Source: Synergistaceae bacterium | GTDB lineage: Bacteria > Synergistota > Synergistia > Synergistales > Aminobacteriaceae | Length of the DNA: 50,583 nucleotides | Direction of reading: 5' to 3' | Assembly (NCBI GenBank): GCA_018436785.1 | Contig: JAHDKR010000091.1 | Location: 1-50,583, forward strand | Shown: in pieces, positions 7,413-16,023 of the stretch | Position numbering within the stretch: the first letter of the stretch is position 1 | How the letters are laid out: each line of letters starts with the position of its first letter | The notes under the pieces: model-generated | What the model was told of the DNA's origin: nothing | What the model saw: the letters and a program-made list of their open reading frames with translations, nothing else | Database searches by the model: none | Program-made: the position numbers and the translations under genes

Positions 7413-8141
7413 TTACTTGCGTGCGAGTGTTGAAGACTCGCTTCCCGTGGTGTGAGGGAGGAGCGCGGAGTACCCCGAGAGCATTTCGTCCAAGGTGACG
7501 AAATCGAAGCCCTTGCTTCGGAGCGAGGAGACGATCTCGGGAAGCGCGTTGATCGTCGAGGATACTCCGGAATGGAAAAGAAGGATGGAACCCGGAGACA
7601 CTTTCGAGAGAATTCTTGCCGTCATCCTGGCGGCCGAAACACCAGTGTAGTCCCGGCTGTTGATATCCCAGAGCACAGTTCGCATTCCGGCTTCTTCGAC
7701 CAGAGAAAGAACATTTTTCGTATAGTTGCCTCCCGGAGGCCGGAAAAAACGTACCCGAACCGGTATGTTTCGTTCGATCGACTCGCTGCATCGTCGAAGA
7801 TCATCCAGGAATTCCTCAGGAGAGAGAAGCGAAGAATTGTTGTGCCAGTAGGAGTGATTTGCGACGGTATGTCCGCGTGCATATATTTCACGCACGAGCG
7901 CCGGGTAACGGTCCACCATCTTTCCTACAAGGAAAAAACTGGCTTTTACATCAAGCGCATCGAGCGTGTCAAGGAGTGCCGGCGTAAGAATTTGATGCGG
8001 CCCGTCGTCGAAGGTTATTGCGATTGTATGGACCATCCTGCTTCCCGAGTAGACGGGGGGGGAGGCTTCGGCCCGGTTTTGATTCAACGAAACAAGAAGA
8101 ATGAGAATGAGACAGAGAGTTCGTAGAAAAGAAGTATGCAT
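7413..8141 (-). CDS. Polysaccharide deacetylase (NodB homology domain), exported
   Basis: A carbohydrate esterase family 4 type enzyme that removes N- or O-acetyl groups from peptidoglycan or other glycans. NodB motifs appear in order: ITFDDGP (metal and base Asp), HSYWH (two metal His), RFFRPPGGNY, LWDINSRD and LLFHSG. The N-terminus is a signal peptide or anchor (LRTLCLILILLVSLNQNRAEA), so it acts outside the cytoplasm. I start at 8141, where AAGGA is well spaced; an ATG at 8153 overlaps the MFS stop but its RBS would be too close. It is in an operon with the MFS transporter gene and possibly the asparaginase gene. Confidence 0.9.
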   Translation of the reverse strand: MHTSFLRTLCLILILLVSLNQNRAEASPPVYSGSRMVHTIAITFDDGPHQILTPALLDTLDALDVKASFFLVGKMVDRYPALVREIYARGHTVANHSYWHNNSSLLSPEEFLDDLRRCSESIERNIPVRVRFFRPPGGNYTKNVLSLVEEAGMRTVLWDINSRDYTGVSAARMTARILSKVSPGSILLFHSGVSSTINALPEIVSSLRSKGFDFVTLDEMLSGYSALLPHTTGSESSTLARK

Positions 8142-8149
8142 ATTGAAAA

Positions 8150-9385
8150 TCATCCTTCTATCTTCCGCAGAATCACAATACCGAGAATAAATGTGTACGA
8201 CAGAATGGCGATCGCCAGCGGACTTGAGCCTGAAACCTGGGTAATGAAGCCGAAAATTGCCGGACCGAGAATGCCGGAGAACTTGCTGGAAATATCATAG
8301 AAACCAAAGAACTCGGCTGTACGTCCTGGAGGTATCATCGAAGCGAAAAAACTTCTGCTAATGGCTTGCGTGCCTCCCTGAACCATCCCCACCGAGAAAG
8401 CAAGCGCCCAAAAGTGCCATGGTTTACTGATAAAGACAGCGGCAACGATAAGACAGAGGTAGAAATAGAGCCCGATGAGAATGGTTTTTTTGCTCCCCAT
8501 GTGCGAGGCCAGAGTGCCGAAGGCGAGCGAAAACGGGATACCTACAAACTGGGTAAGAAGCAGCGCTCCAACGAGATGATTCATTGAAATTCCAAGCTGA
8601 GAGCCGTAAATCGCCGCCATGCGAATGATCGTTCCGATACCGTCGTTATAGAACCAGAAGGCTACGAGGAAGAGAAAAAGATTACGGAACGAGCGAATTT
8701 CCCTGAAGGTTTTTTTCAGCCTTTTTACGCTGCCCCGAAACGCCGTGTTCGTGTCGACTCTCTCTCCGTCCACAGGAGGTTCGGCTACATTAAAGAGCAC
8801 TGGTAGAGAAAACCCTCCCCACCAGAAGGCGACGGAGAGGAAAGAGAGGCGAGCCCCGATTGTACCGGGCAGGAGCGCAATAAACAAAAAGTTAATGGCG
8901 AGCAGGACGCCTCCTCCGAGATATCCAAATGCATACCCTTGCGCGGATACTCTATCGACACGTTCTGGAGGGACAAGCGAGGGGAGAAGCGCGTCGTAAA
9001 AAATAATTGATATTGTGAACCCTATAGTTCCAGCCGCCATAAGGATCAGTGCAAGAAGCCAATCGCCCGGACCGATGAACGCCATGCATCCGGTCGAGAG
9101 TACGCCGATTCCTGTGAAAATCGCGAGAAGGCGCTTTTTTGAACCCTGGATATCTGCAAGGGCCCCGAGCAGAGGCGAAGAAAATGCGCTGAGAAAGAGC
9201 GCCGCCGAAGCCGTATATGCCCAATAGGCGGTTGAGATATTCGGTGCAAGCCCCCGGGACGCGACTTCGCGAAAATAGACCGGATAGATAGCCGCCATTA
9301 TTGTCGTGGCAAACGCCGAGTTTCCGACATCGTACGCGCACCACGACCACACCTTTTTTTCGAGTTTCGGGAAATAAGAGAGCAT
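8150..9385 (-). CDS. MFS transporter, UMF1 (YxiO/Atg22-like) family
   Basis: About 411 aa with roughly 12 membrane segments. The N-terminal signature WSWCAYDVGNSAFATTIMAAIYP, split over 9300-9370, is typical of the UMF1 family of major facilitator proteins. LLGALADIQGSKKRLL matches the MFS loop 2-3 motif. Substrates of bacterial members are mostly unknown; related eukaryotic Atg22 proteins export amino acids from vacuoles. I use the ATG at 9385 (GGAGAGGAG just upstream) rather than an upstream in-frame ATG at 9439. An extended -10 lies upstream. The gene leads the operon with the deacetylase. Confidence 0.9.
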   Translation of the reverse strand: MLSYFPKLEKKVWSWCAYDVGNSAFATTIMAAIYPVYFREVASRGLAPNISTAYWAYTASAALFLSAFSSPLLGALADIQGSKKRLLAIFTGIGVLSTGCMAFIGPGDWLLALILMAAGTIGFTISIIFYDALLPSLVPPERVDRVSAQGYAFGYLGGGVLLAINFLFIALLPGTIGARLSFLSVAFWWGGFSLPVLFNVAEPPVDGERVDTNTAFRGSVKRLKKTFREIRSFRNLFLFLVAFWFYNDGIGTIIRMAAIYGSQLGISMNHLVGALLLTQFVGIPFSLAFGTLASHMGSKKTILIGLYFYLCLIVAAVFISKPWHFWALAFSVGMVQGGTQAISRSFFASMIPPGRTAEFFGFYDISSKFSGILGPAIFGFITQVSGSSPLAIAILSYTFILGIVILRKIEG

Positions 9386-9434
9386 ATGGAACTCCTCTCC
9401 ATGGCTAAGATGCGGATTGTGATCCGTAGAGAGT

Positions 9435-9443
9435 ATCATATCA
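9435..9443 (-). promoter_or_regulatory. Extended -10 promoter for the MFS-deacetylase operon
   Basis: On the minus strand the sequence TGATATGAT matches the extended -10 form TGn-TATnAT, about 50 nt before the MFS start at 9385. It would place the alternative start at 9439 upstream of the transcript, supporting the shorter protein. Confidence 0.5.
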
Positions 9444-9497
9444 TGCTTTCTTCAGCTACACTTCCGTCCCTTTCATCCCATAGAGATGTTCTGCAAG

Positions 9498-9506
9498 TGT
9501 TATAAT
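9498..9506 (+). promoter_or_regulatory. Extended -10 promoter for the dCMP deaminase gene
   Basis: TGTTATAAT is a perfect extended -10 element, 27 nt before the ATG at 9534. No good -35 is seen. The predicted transcript would begin near 9513, just before the RBS AAGGGGGCGG. Confidence 0.6.
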
Positions 9507-9533
9507 CGAAAAAACAGTTCAAGGGGGCGGGCT

Positions 9534-10064
9534 ATGAGCTTTTCGAGACCGGAGTGGGACGTCTATTTCATGATGATGGCGAGCGTTGCCGCAACGAGGA
9601 GCACCTGTCTCCGCCGCAGAGTCGGCGCGGTCGTTGTCAGAGACAGGCAGATCGTCAGCACAGGGTACAATGGGGCGCCGAAAGGCCTTCCGCATTGCGC
9701 CGACGCAGGGTGTCTCCGCACCTTGTTGTCTATTCCGTCGGGAGAGCGCCATGAAATGTGCAGAGGATCCCACGCGGAGATGAACGCTATAGCTCAGGCC
9801 GCAGCCGCCGGCGTGTGTACTGCGGGCGGACAGATTTACTGCACGCATGAACCCTGCTCCTTTTGTACAAAAGCGATTATTAACGCCGGTATTGAACGGG
9901 TGATTTTTCTTCACCCGTACCCAGATACTCTTGCAAGAGAGATGAGGTCTCAGGCGTCTATCGAAGTGACATGCCTTTCCCCGGACTTCTTTGCTACCGC
10001 CGGGGCTCTTCTTGGGGATCTTTTTTCGCCGGCGGAAAATGCGAGGAGGAACGAAACAGAATGA
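9534..10064 (+). CDS. comEB: Deoxycytidylate (dCMP) deaminase family protein
   Basis: Deaminates dCMP to dUMP for thymidylate synthesis. The protein is 176 aa. Zinc and proton-shuttle motifs are clear: GSHAEMNAI (His ligand and catalytic Glu) and EPCSFCTKAI (two Cys ligands). The extra His/Cys-containing block GLPHCADAGC and the N-terminal DVYFMMMASVAATRSTCLRRRVGAVVV match the dCMP deaminase/ComEB group. I start at 9534 after a strong purine-rich RBS. Its stop overlaps the start of the HD-domain gene (ATGA), so the two are coupled, perhaps in nucleotide housekeeping. The ComEB name refers to family only; no competence genes are nearby. Confidence 0.92.
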   Translation: MSFSRPEWDVYFMMMASVAATRSTCLRRRVGAVVVRDRQIVSTGYNGAPKGLPHCADAGCLRTLLSIPSGERHEMCRGSHAEMNAIAQAAAAGVCTAGGQIYCTHEPCSFCTKAIINAGIERVIFLHPYPDTLAREMRSQASIEVTCLSPDFFATAGALLGDLFSPAENARRNETE

Positions 10065-10645
10065 ATTTCACACGAGAAAATGCACTGGATCTTTTGAAAA
10101 AACACAACAAGGATGAAGGTCACATCAAGCATGCCCTTGCCGTGGAATCCTCTATGAAATTCTTTGCCGAGAAGATGGGCGGAGATGTAGAAAAATGGGG
10201 TATGGCGGGTCTTCTGCACGACATCGACTGGGAAGAGATGCAGGAAACGCCGGAACGGCATACCATTGAGGGGGCGCGCTGGCTTTCTGAAGAAGGGTAT
10301 CCCGAGGATATCGTGAGAGCGGTTCTTGCTCACGGATGGGGCATCTGCTCGGATGTGAAACCTGAAAACGATATGGAAAAAGTCCTTTTCACGATCGACG
10401 AACTCACCGGTCTTGTGATGACCGCGGCATTGGTTCGCCCAAGCCGTTCAGTACAGGATCTTGAGGTCAAGTCGGTGAAGAAGAAGTGGAAGGATAAAGC
10501 CTTTGCGAAAGGCGTGGATCGTGAACTGATAGTCAAAGGAGCCGAGATGATTCCAATGCCTTTGGATACCGTCATAGAATGGGTCATCCTGGCCATGAGA
10601 CGTATCGAACCGGATTTGGGGCTCGGATCAGCGGCGGGAGCCTGA
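10061..10645 (+). CDS. HD-domain hydrolase
   Basis: A 194-aa protein with the metal-binding HD pattern: His in HIKHALAVE, the LLHDIDWEE pair, and His/Asp residues further on (HTIEGARWL, VLAHGWGI, IDELTGLV). Such proteins hydrolyse phosphate esters, often nucleotides. The start at 10061 has AGGAGG upstream and overlaps the dCMP deaminase stop by 4 nt. The coupling hints at a shared nucleotide role, but the substrate cannot be told. The lower part (VKSVKKKWKDKAFAKGVDRE) is typical of a small stand-alone group often labelled HDIG-domain proteins. Confidence 0.88.
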   Translation: MNFTRENALDLLKKHNKDEGHIKHALAVESSMKFFAEKMGGDVEKWGMAGLLHDIDWEEMQETPERHTIEGARWLSEEGYPEDIVRAVLAHGWGICSDVKPENDMEKVLFTIDELTGLVMTAALVRPSRSVQDLEVKSVKKKWKDKAFAKGVDRELIVKGAEMIPMPLDTVIEWVILAMRRIEPDLGLGSAAGA

Positions 10646-10750
10646 GATACTGTTTTTTCGGCGTCTTTGCCGATGTTTTCCTCTTGTTGTCTTGATACCA
10701 TGCTTTACGGACAATAAAAACTCCCTGACCGGGAAAAAGGAGTGGATAGT

Positions 10751-11386
10751 ATGCCTGTACGAGTCTTTCTTGCTGACGATCATCCGCTGACGCGAGCCGG
10801 CATATCGGCCTATCTTGCACAGGAAACCTCCGTGGAGCTGGTGGGGGAGGCTGAAGACGGCGAGACCGCGTGGAAGCTCATTTCGGAGATACGTCCTGAC
10901 GTGGCGCTTTTGGATATCAGGATGCCGGGTGAAGACGGGGTCTCAGTTGCCCGGAGAGTGAAAGAGTCGGGGCTTCCTGTCGCGGTTGTCATGCTCACTT
11001 CCTACGATGCCCAGCAATACGTTCTTGCGTCTCTTCGGGCGGGCGCGAGAGGATTTATCCTCAAGACCGCCACGCCGGAGGAGATTACCAGGGCAATCAA
11101 CACAGTGGCCAAAGGCGGGTTTTATCTCGATTCAGAGGTTGCTTCCGCTATGGGCGACGGAGAATTTACTCCGGAACAGCTTTCGGCGAGGGAAAGAGAA
11201 GTCCTCATTCTGGCGTCGAAAGGCTTTTCCAGCAAAGAGGTCGCCGCTCGTCTCTTTATTAGCGAACGAACAGTTCAGACGCATCTTGCCTCCATTTATG
11301 ACAAACTTGGTGCGAAAAACAAGACCGAAGCGCTCCTGCTGGCTCTGAAATACGGGGTGGTGACCCTGGAGGAACTGCTTGAATGA
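10751..11386 (+). CDS. Response regulator, NarL/FixJ (LuxR-type HTH) family
   Basis: A 211-aa two-component regulator. The receiver domain (1-120) has the acidic pocket in LADDH, the phosphorylated Asp55 in LLDIRMPG, the Thr in VVMLTSYDA and the Lys in FILKTATPEE. The C-terminal LuxR-type helix-turn-helix (about 145-210) is clear in LSAREREVLILASKGFSSKE and ISERTVQTHLASIYDKLGA. I use the ATG at 10751 (AAAGGAG upstream) rather than a GTG at 10742. The partner kinase begins in the ATGA overlap at 11383, so they form one two-component system. Targets are not evident. Confidence 0.95.
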   Translation: MPVRVFLADDHPLTRAGISAYLAQETSVELVGEAEDGETAWKLISEIRPDVALLDIRMPGEDGVSVARRVKESGLPVAVVMLTSYDAQQYVLASLRAGARGFILKTATPEEITRAINTVAKGGFYLDSEVASAMGDGEFTPEQLSAREREVLILASKGFSSKEVAARLFISERTVQTHLASIYDKLGAKNKTEALLLALKYGVVTLEELLE

Positions 11387-12777
11387 GAAGGCACCTCCTT
11401 CTCTTCATCATTTTTGCTCTTATGCTTCCCTCATTTGCGGTGCTCCTCGTTTCAGGTATCGGCATACTCCAGCACGAATGGGCAATTCGTTCGGTAGCCC
11501 GTTCATACGTGCAGGAGATGGCGGAAAATGTTGCATCAAGAGTTGCCACGAGCGAACCTCTCGGATGGGGAATGGAACTGAGCATGCTTGGGATACACGG
11601 ATTTCGTGTTTTTACATGGGGACCGTCCATCCCAGGGTGGGTAGCTGTACTTCATGCAGATGGAAGGTTGCTGTTTTCCTCGCCGGGAGCGGATATCGCT
11701 GCAGTATGGCGTCCGAACATCCCGATCGGAAGAGCCGTTGAGATCAAGGATAAAGACGGGGATTTGTATACTCTTGCCGTGTACCCTGTCCGGGGAGGAG
11801 AACGGTTTGTTATTGCCGCTGTTGCCTGGGAACAGCTCCTTGGTCCCCTTGCACGAGGGGGTATGCTCTGGTCTGTTCTTATTGTCATTATGGCGATATG
11901 TATTCTGCTGGCGCTTTGGGCATTGTGGCGATGGCTTATCCGCCCGCTCCGAAGTCTTGTCGCCGAACTCGAAGGGCTTAGTTGGGGACGAGACCTCCCC
12001 GGCGCGTCAGACCCGAGAGCGGTTGGAGAGATTGGCAGCCTCCGGGAGGTCCTTTACAAGCTTGCAAGCGCGGCTGTAGAGCGAACGCACCTCCGCAACC
12101 GATACGTAAATGATATTGTCCGCGTCCAGGAGGGGGAAAGGTCCAGGATAGCGCGAGAATTGCACGACGGACCTCTGCAGAATATTACCGCCATGATACA
12201 GCAGGTTCGTCTTTCAAGAATGAGCCGGGATGAGGATGTTGTAAAAGAACGCCTTCTGCTCGCAGAGGAAACCGCGCATCTTGTTGTTCGGGAACTGCGG
12301 GAGATGTGCGACGAACTCTCGCCCCCGTGGATTGATCTGGGGCTTGAACAGGCTATGACGGAGCTGAGCGAACGGCTGGCACGTCATTATAATATCAATA
12401 TCGTGATGGAAATAGACGATTCGTTGGAGTTGGACCATGAAAAACTCCTTTCGTTGTTCCGTATCTTTCAGGAAGCCGTATCGAATGCAGTTCGGCACGG
12501 GAAGGCAAAAGAGATGCGTGTAAACATCTTCAGAAACGCGGACAATACCATCTTCGAGATGAAAGACGACGGTACCGGTTTTGATACGCGTTTTAATTAT
12601 GAAAGTCTCAGGGTGGAGGGGCACCGGGGACTGGCAAACATGCTTGAACGTATGACGCTCGTCGGAGGAAAGCTGGAAGTCATCTCACAAAAGGGCGAGG
12701 GGGCCCTTATTCGCTGTATTCTTCCAATCGCTCCCTCTGAAGAGGCTGATTGCAGAAATTCTGTTCCCAAATTGTAA
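11383..12777 (+). CDS. Sensor histidine kinase, HisKA_3 (NarX/DegS type)
   Basis: A 464-aa membrane kinase paired with the response regulator. Two membrane segments (about 4-27 and 164-190) flank a periplasmic sensor of about 135 residues. A HAMP-like linker follows (LIRPLRSLVAELEGLSWG). The phosphorylated His is His261 in IARELHDGPLQNI, the HisKA_3 signature. The HATPase has the N box (FQEAVSNAVRHGKA), the G1 box (MKDDGTGFD) and the G2 region (GHRGLANMLERM). The periplasmic domain shows no familiar fold and has few charged residues, so the signal is unknown. Regulation of the operon by itself is common in this family but cannot be seen. Confidence 0.95.
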   Translation: MRRHLLLFIIFALMLPSFAVLLVSGIGILQHEWAIRSVARSYVQEMAENVASRVATSEPLGWGMELSMLGIHGFRVFTWGPSIPGWVAVLHADGRLLFSSPGADIAAVWRPNIPIGRAVEIKDKDGDLYTLAVYPVRGGERFVIAAVAWEQLLGPLARGGMLWSVLIVIMAICILLALWALWRWLIRPLRSLVAELEGLSWGRDLPGASDPRAVGEIGSLREVLYKLASAAVERTHLRNRYVNDIVRVQEGERSRIARELHDGPLQNITAMIQQVRLSRMSRDEDVVKERLLLAEETAHLVVRELREMCDELSPPWIDLGLEQAMTELSERLARHYNINIVMEIDDSLELDHEKLLSLFRIFQEAVSNAVRHGKAKEMRVNIFRNADNTIFEMKDDGTGFDTRFNYESLRVEGHRGLANMLERMTLVGGKLEVISQKGEGALIRCILPIAPSEEADCRNSVPKL

Positions 12778-12802
12778 GGAGGGATCCCGCAAGGGAATCA
12801 CC

Positions 12803-14407
12803 ATGAGACTAAAAATTATTGGAGCCGCCGGTGAAGTTACCGGATCAAGCTATCTTCTTGAGTGCGGAGCAAGCCGAGTACTCGTTGATTGCGGTATTTT
12901 TCAGGGAAAAGACGACGAAAGAAAAAACCGCGAGCTGTTCCCTTTCTCATCTGTTTCTTTGAACGCGGTCCTTTTAACTCACGCGCACATGGACCATTCG
13001 GGAAGAATTCCCCTTCTCGTCAAGGAGGGGCTTAAAGGAAAAGTATGGGCTACGCTGCCTACACTGGAGCTCGTGAAAGTCCTTTGGTACGACTCCGCAC
13101 ACCTTATGAAGGAAGAGGCGGACTGGCGGACGAAGAAAAACTCCAGAAAAGGACTCGACCCTGTTGAGCCTATATACACCCGTGACGACGTTGACGACGC
13201 AATCAAGATGCTCTCAGCGGCAAGTTACGATGACAAGCTCCCTGTTGCCCCCGGAATATCGGTGAGATTCAGAGATGCCGGCCATATCCTTGGAAGCGCT
13301 ATCCTCGAGGTTTGGCTGGAGGAAGAGGGGAAACAGGTCAAGGTTGTCTTCAGCGGCGACCTTGGGCCCCAGCAAACTGTCATGGAAAGAAACCCGGCTA
13401 TTATCACATCGGCCGACTACGTGATCATGGAATCCACGTACGGAGACCGCTTGCACAAGACCAACGCCGAGAGCAGGGACGAATTCCGCGACGTTCTCAC
13501 AACCGCTCTCAAAGACAAGGCCAAGGTATTAATCCCAAGCTTCGTTGTGGATCGGGCGCAGAGAATCCTTTACGAGCTTGCCCTGTTAAAGGACGAAGGA
13601 ATTCTGGCCGGCAATGTCCCCATTTTCTTTGACTCTCCGATGGGCGTCAAAGCCACTGAAATCTACAAGAAACACATGAATCTTCTTTCGTCGGAAATCC
13701 AGCAGTACGTAAGCCAAGGGAAAGACCCGTTTGCTCCGGGTAAACTGAAGTACGTATCGAGCGTTGAAGAGTCTCAGGCGATCAATGATGTCGGAAATGC
13801 CGTGGTGGTCGCCGGAAGCGGGATGGCAAACGGAGGGCGAATCGTCCACCATCTGAAGCACGGGATCTGGAATCCAAAGAATCATGTCGTTTTTGTCGGC
13901 TACCAGGCTCAGGGGACCCTTGGCCGCAGAATTGTAGAAGGAGAGAAGAATCTACGGATTGCTGGAGAAGATGTCTCAGTAAAAGCGAATATTCATACGA
14001 TAAACGGTTTTTCTGCGCATGCGGATCGTGACGATCTGCTTGCATGGGCAGGTAATTTTTCGACGGCGCCCCTCTTCCTGATTACTCACGGCGAACCGAA
14101 ATCTTCTCTTGCGTTTTCAGAAACCCTTGCAGCGGCAGGCATGAAGGGCGTTGTTCCTGTTGCCGGGCAGGAGATAGAACTCGAACCTAACGGGGCGGGG
14201 AAAGCGGTCCACATAGCTGAACAGCCGGTGGTCCTTAAAAGAGAAGAGGTTTCAACGCTGCTCGCCGAAATTCTTCTCCTTGCATCCGGGCTTCAAAATC
14301 GTGCCGTCCCTGTTCAGGAAGAGGGAATTCTCTCGCTTCTGAGGTCAAGCAAGGTGCTTCTCGAAACGGCGAACGAAAAAATGAACGAGCGGTTACGGGC
14401 GGAATAG
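12803..14407 (+). CDS. MBL-fold/beta-CASP ribonuclease
   Basis: A 534-aa metallo-beta-lactamase-fold enzyme with a beta-CASP insert, the CPSF73/YSH1-like group that cuts or trims RNA. The zinc motif 2 is His60, His62, Asp64, His65 in THAHMDHSG. Further motifs follow: GHILGSA, FSGDLG and ESTYGD. The beta-CASP part has SFVVDRAQ, FDSPMG and SGMANGGR, and ends in FSAHADRDDL and THGE. A C-terminal tail of about 75 residues after THGEPKSSLAFSETL is helical. The family is common in archaea and several bacterial phyla, where the RNA targets are mostly unknown. It follows the two-component genes by 25 nt and may be co-transcribed with them. Confidence 0.93.
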   Translation: MRLKIIGAAGEVTGSSYLLECGASRVLVDCGIFQGKDDERKNRELFPFSSVSLNAVLLTHAHMDHSGRIPLLVKEGLKGKVWATLPTLELVKVLWYDSAHLMKEEADWRTKKNSRKGLDPVEPIYTRDDVDDAIKMLSAASYDDKLPVAPGISVRFRDAGHILGSAILEVWLEEEGKQVKVVFSGDLGPQQTVMERNPAIITSADYVIMESTYGDRLHKTNAESRDEFRDVLTTALKDKAKVLIPSFVVDRAQRILYELALLKDEGILAGNVPIFFDSPMGVKATEIYKKHMNLLSSEIQQYVSQGKDPFAPGKLKYVSSVEESQAINDVGNAVVVAGSGMANGGRIVHHLKHGIWNPKNHVVFVGYQAQGTLGRRIVEGEKNLRIAGEDVSVKANIHTINGFSAHADRDDLLAWAGNFSTAPLFLITHGEPKSSLAFSETLAAAGMKGVVPVAGQEIELEPNGAGKAVHIAEQPVVLKREEVSTLLAEILLLASGLQNRAVPVQEEGILSLLRSSKVLLETANEKMNERLRAE

Positions 14408-14458
14408 ACTGTCGCAGGTCGTATTTTCCCGTATCGATCTGGGCACGGAGGTGGAGGT

Positions 14459-15970
14459 ATGCGTAAAGGTGGAGTCTCCCCCGGAGTTTTTCTCGCCGGT
14501 GTCGTTCTGTTTTTGATTACGGCCCTGTACGGGGGACGGGGCCCTGAAGGGCGTCACCCCTCTGACGCTCTTCCGCTGCCTGCTGAAGGCACGCTCTTCC
14601 TTCACTATGAAGGTACAAAGGCTTCAGGACTGTCGCCGTTGCTTAAAGCAATGGCGACAGTCGGAGGGGAGCGTGCTCCCACATTGGACGCTTTATTTTT
14701 TGTCCCGCCGCTCTTTTTAAACGCCGGTGAAACTGCCGCTTTGCTCGCCTGGGAAGAAAACGCTCTGCACTTTTACATGGCAGCAAGATTGCCGAAAGAG
14801 CATACGCAGGCCATCTCTGAAGGAGTGTTCCCAAAAGGTATTGCGCCGACTCTTACTGGAGTGTCGTTGCAGGAGGTCTCTCCGGGCATCTTTGGTGTAC
14901 GCAGGAAAAATGAGGACCTGTCTCTTTTTATCAGCGTAAACGGAGGTATCACGCTGTTTGCCTCATCTCCCGAAAAAATGAGTAGAATGGCGCTGACACT
15001 GGAACGACAGGCAGAACCAATAGATATTGCCTGGAAATTGGAACGTCGGTGGCCTAATCACATTTTCTTTTCCGATGGAGGGTTGTTTTCCGGGATTGCC
15101 TCGATGGAGGGGCTGCCTGCAGCTAAAGAAAACCTCCTCGTAACAGCGGCATGGAGAGACGAAGATGACGGCGGACGCATGGAATGGCATTTGGAAGGGC
15201 TTGATACTATTTTCCCCCCTTCCTTGCTGAAAGAGTTTCGGGAAGCTCACTGGGGAGGGCGTTATACTTTCCCCGAGCCTCTCGTCGCTGCAGTCGGATT
15301 TACGATCCCCGAGAGGTTTGCGGCCTTCCTCGAGGACGGCCGCATGAGCGAGGCTTTCGGTCTGTGGGAAAATGCGGATGAACTGATCAAGGGGCTGCTT
15401 GCGGGGCCTTGTATTCTTTCCTTGTGCGGCAGCAGTAAGTTCCTTGTTTATTCCCTTCCAGGAGTCCTTCTGCAGCTACCGGAACGAGGGCGGGAAGGAG
15501 AAACATTTGCAGAGGCCTTCTGGAAGAAAGAATGGAGCGCTCTCGTTCCCGGGGTAGAAAAGTTGGATGGATTTCCGGTAGGAGGCACTACAGCCATCCC
15601 TTTTTCCATAGTGGCCGCTGCAAATTTTCGTATGCTTCAGCTCGGATTGATCGACAGGGACGCGTTACGGCACGAGAGATTTCGTTCGATCTATGACTAT
15701 GCGCCGTTACTTTCGGACATTGAAAATGCTTTTTTCTGGTCTTATTTAGATATTCCGAAGATAGCCTCGGCGCTTCAGGATCTTGCAAAAATAGGTCAAG
15801 TAGCGGCAAAAATGGGCAAGAACTTGAGAGTGAGTCCGAATGCGCTTTTTCAAGCCGCCGATGCCCTAAAAGAAATGGGAGGCGTAACAATCGTTATGCC
15901 TGTCCCCGAAGAAGGATTCCTCGAATGGAGAATAACAAAAGACGCTGCACCAACTGAGGAAATGGAGTAG
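14459..15970 (+). CDS. Membrane-anchored protein of unknown function (503 aa)
   Basis: Not recognised. One N-terminal hydrophobic segment (about residues 9-25) anchors or exports it. The rest is a large mixed alpha/beta body without Cys clusters or catalytic motifs that I can name. The repeated pattern of short hydrophobic strands and a late FFWSYLDIPKIASAL segment recalls DUF3352-type surface proteins, but this is weak. The RBS GGAGGTGGAGG is strong. It sits between the beta-CASP RNase and tyrS with short gaps on both sides and probably belongs to the same long plus-strand transcript. Confidence 0.75.
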   Translation: MRKGGVSPGVFLAGVVLFLITALYGGRGPEGRHPSDALPLPAEGTLFLHYEGTKASGLSPLLKAMATVGGERAPTLDALFFVPPLFLNAGETAALLAWEENALHFYMAARLPKEHTQAISEGVFPKGIAPTLTGVSLQEVSPGIFGVRRKNEDLSLFISVNGGITLFASSPEKMSRMALTLERQAEPIDIAWKLERRWPNHIFFSDGGLFSGIASMEGLPAAKENLLVTAAWRDEDDGGRMEWHLEGLDTIFPPSLLKEFREAHWGGRYTFPEPLVAAVGFTIPERFAAFLEDGRMSEAFGLWENADELIKGLLAGPCILSLCGSSKFLVYSLPGVLLQLPERGREGETFAEAFWKKEWSALVPGVEKLDGFPVGGTTAIPFSIVAAANFRMLQLGLIDRDALRHERFRSIYDYAPLLSDIENAFFWSYLDIPKIASALQDLAKIGQVAAKMGKNLRVSPNALFQAADALKEMGGVTIVMPVPEEGFLEWRITKDAAPTEEME

Positions 15971-16023
15971 AATTCACTATCGGCGGATTGCGGTTCATTA
16001 CAGAAAAGCGGGAGGGGAAGTAC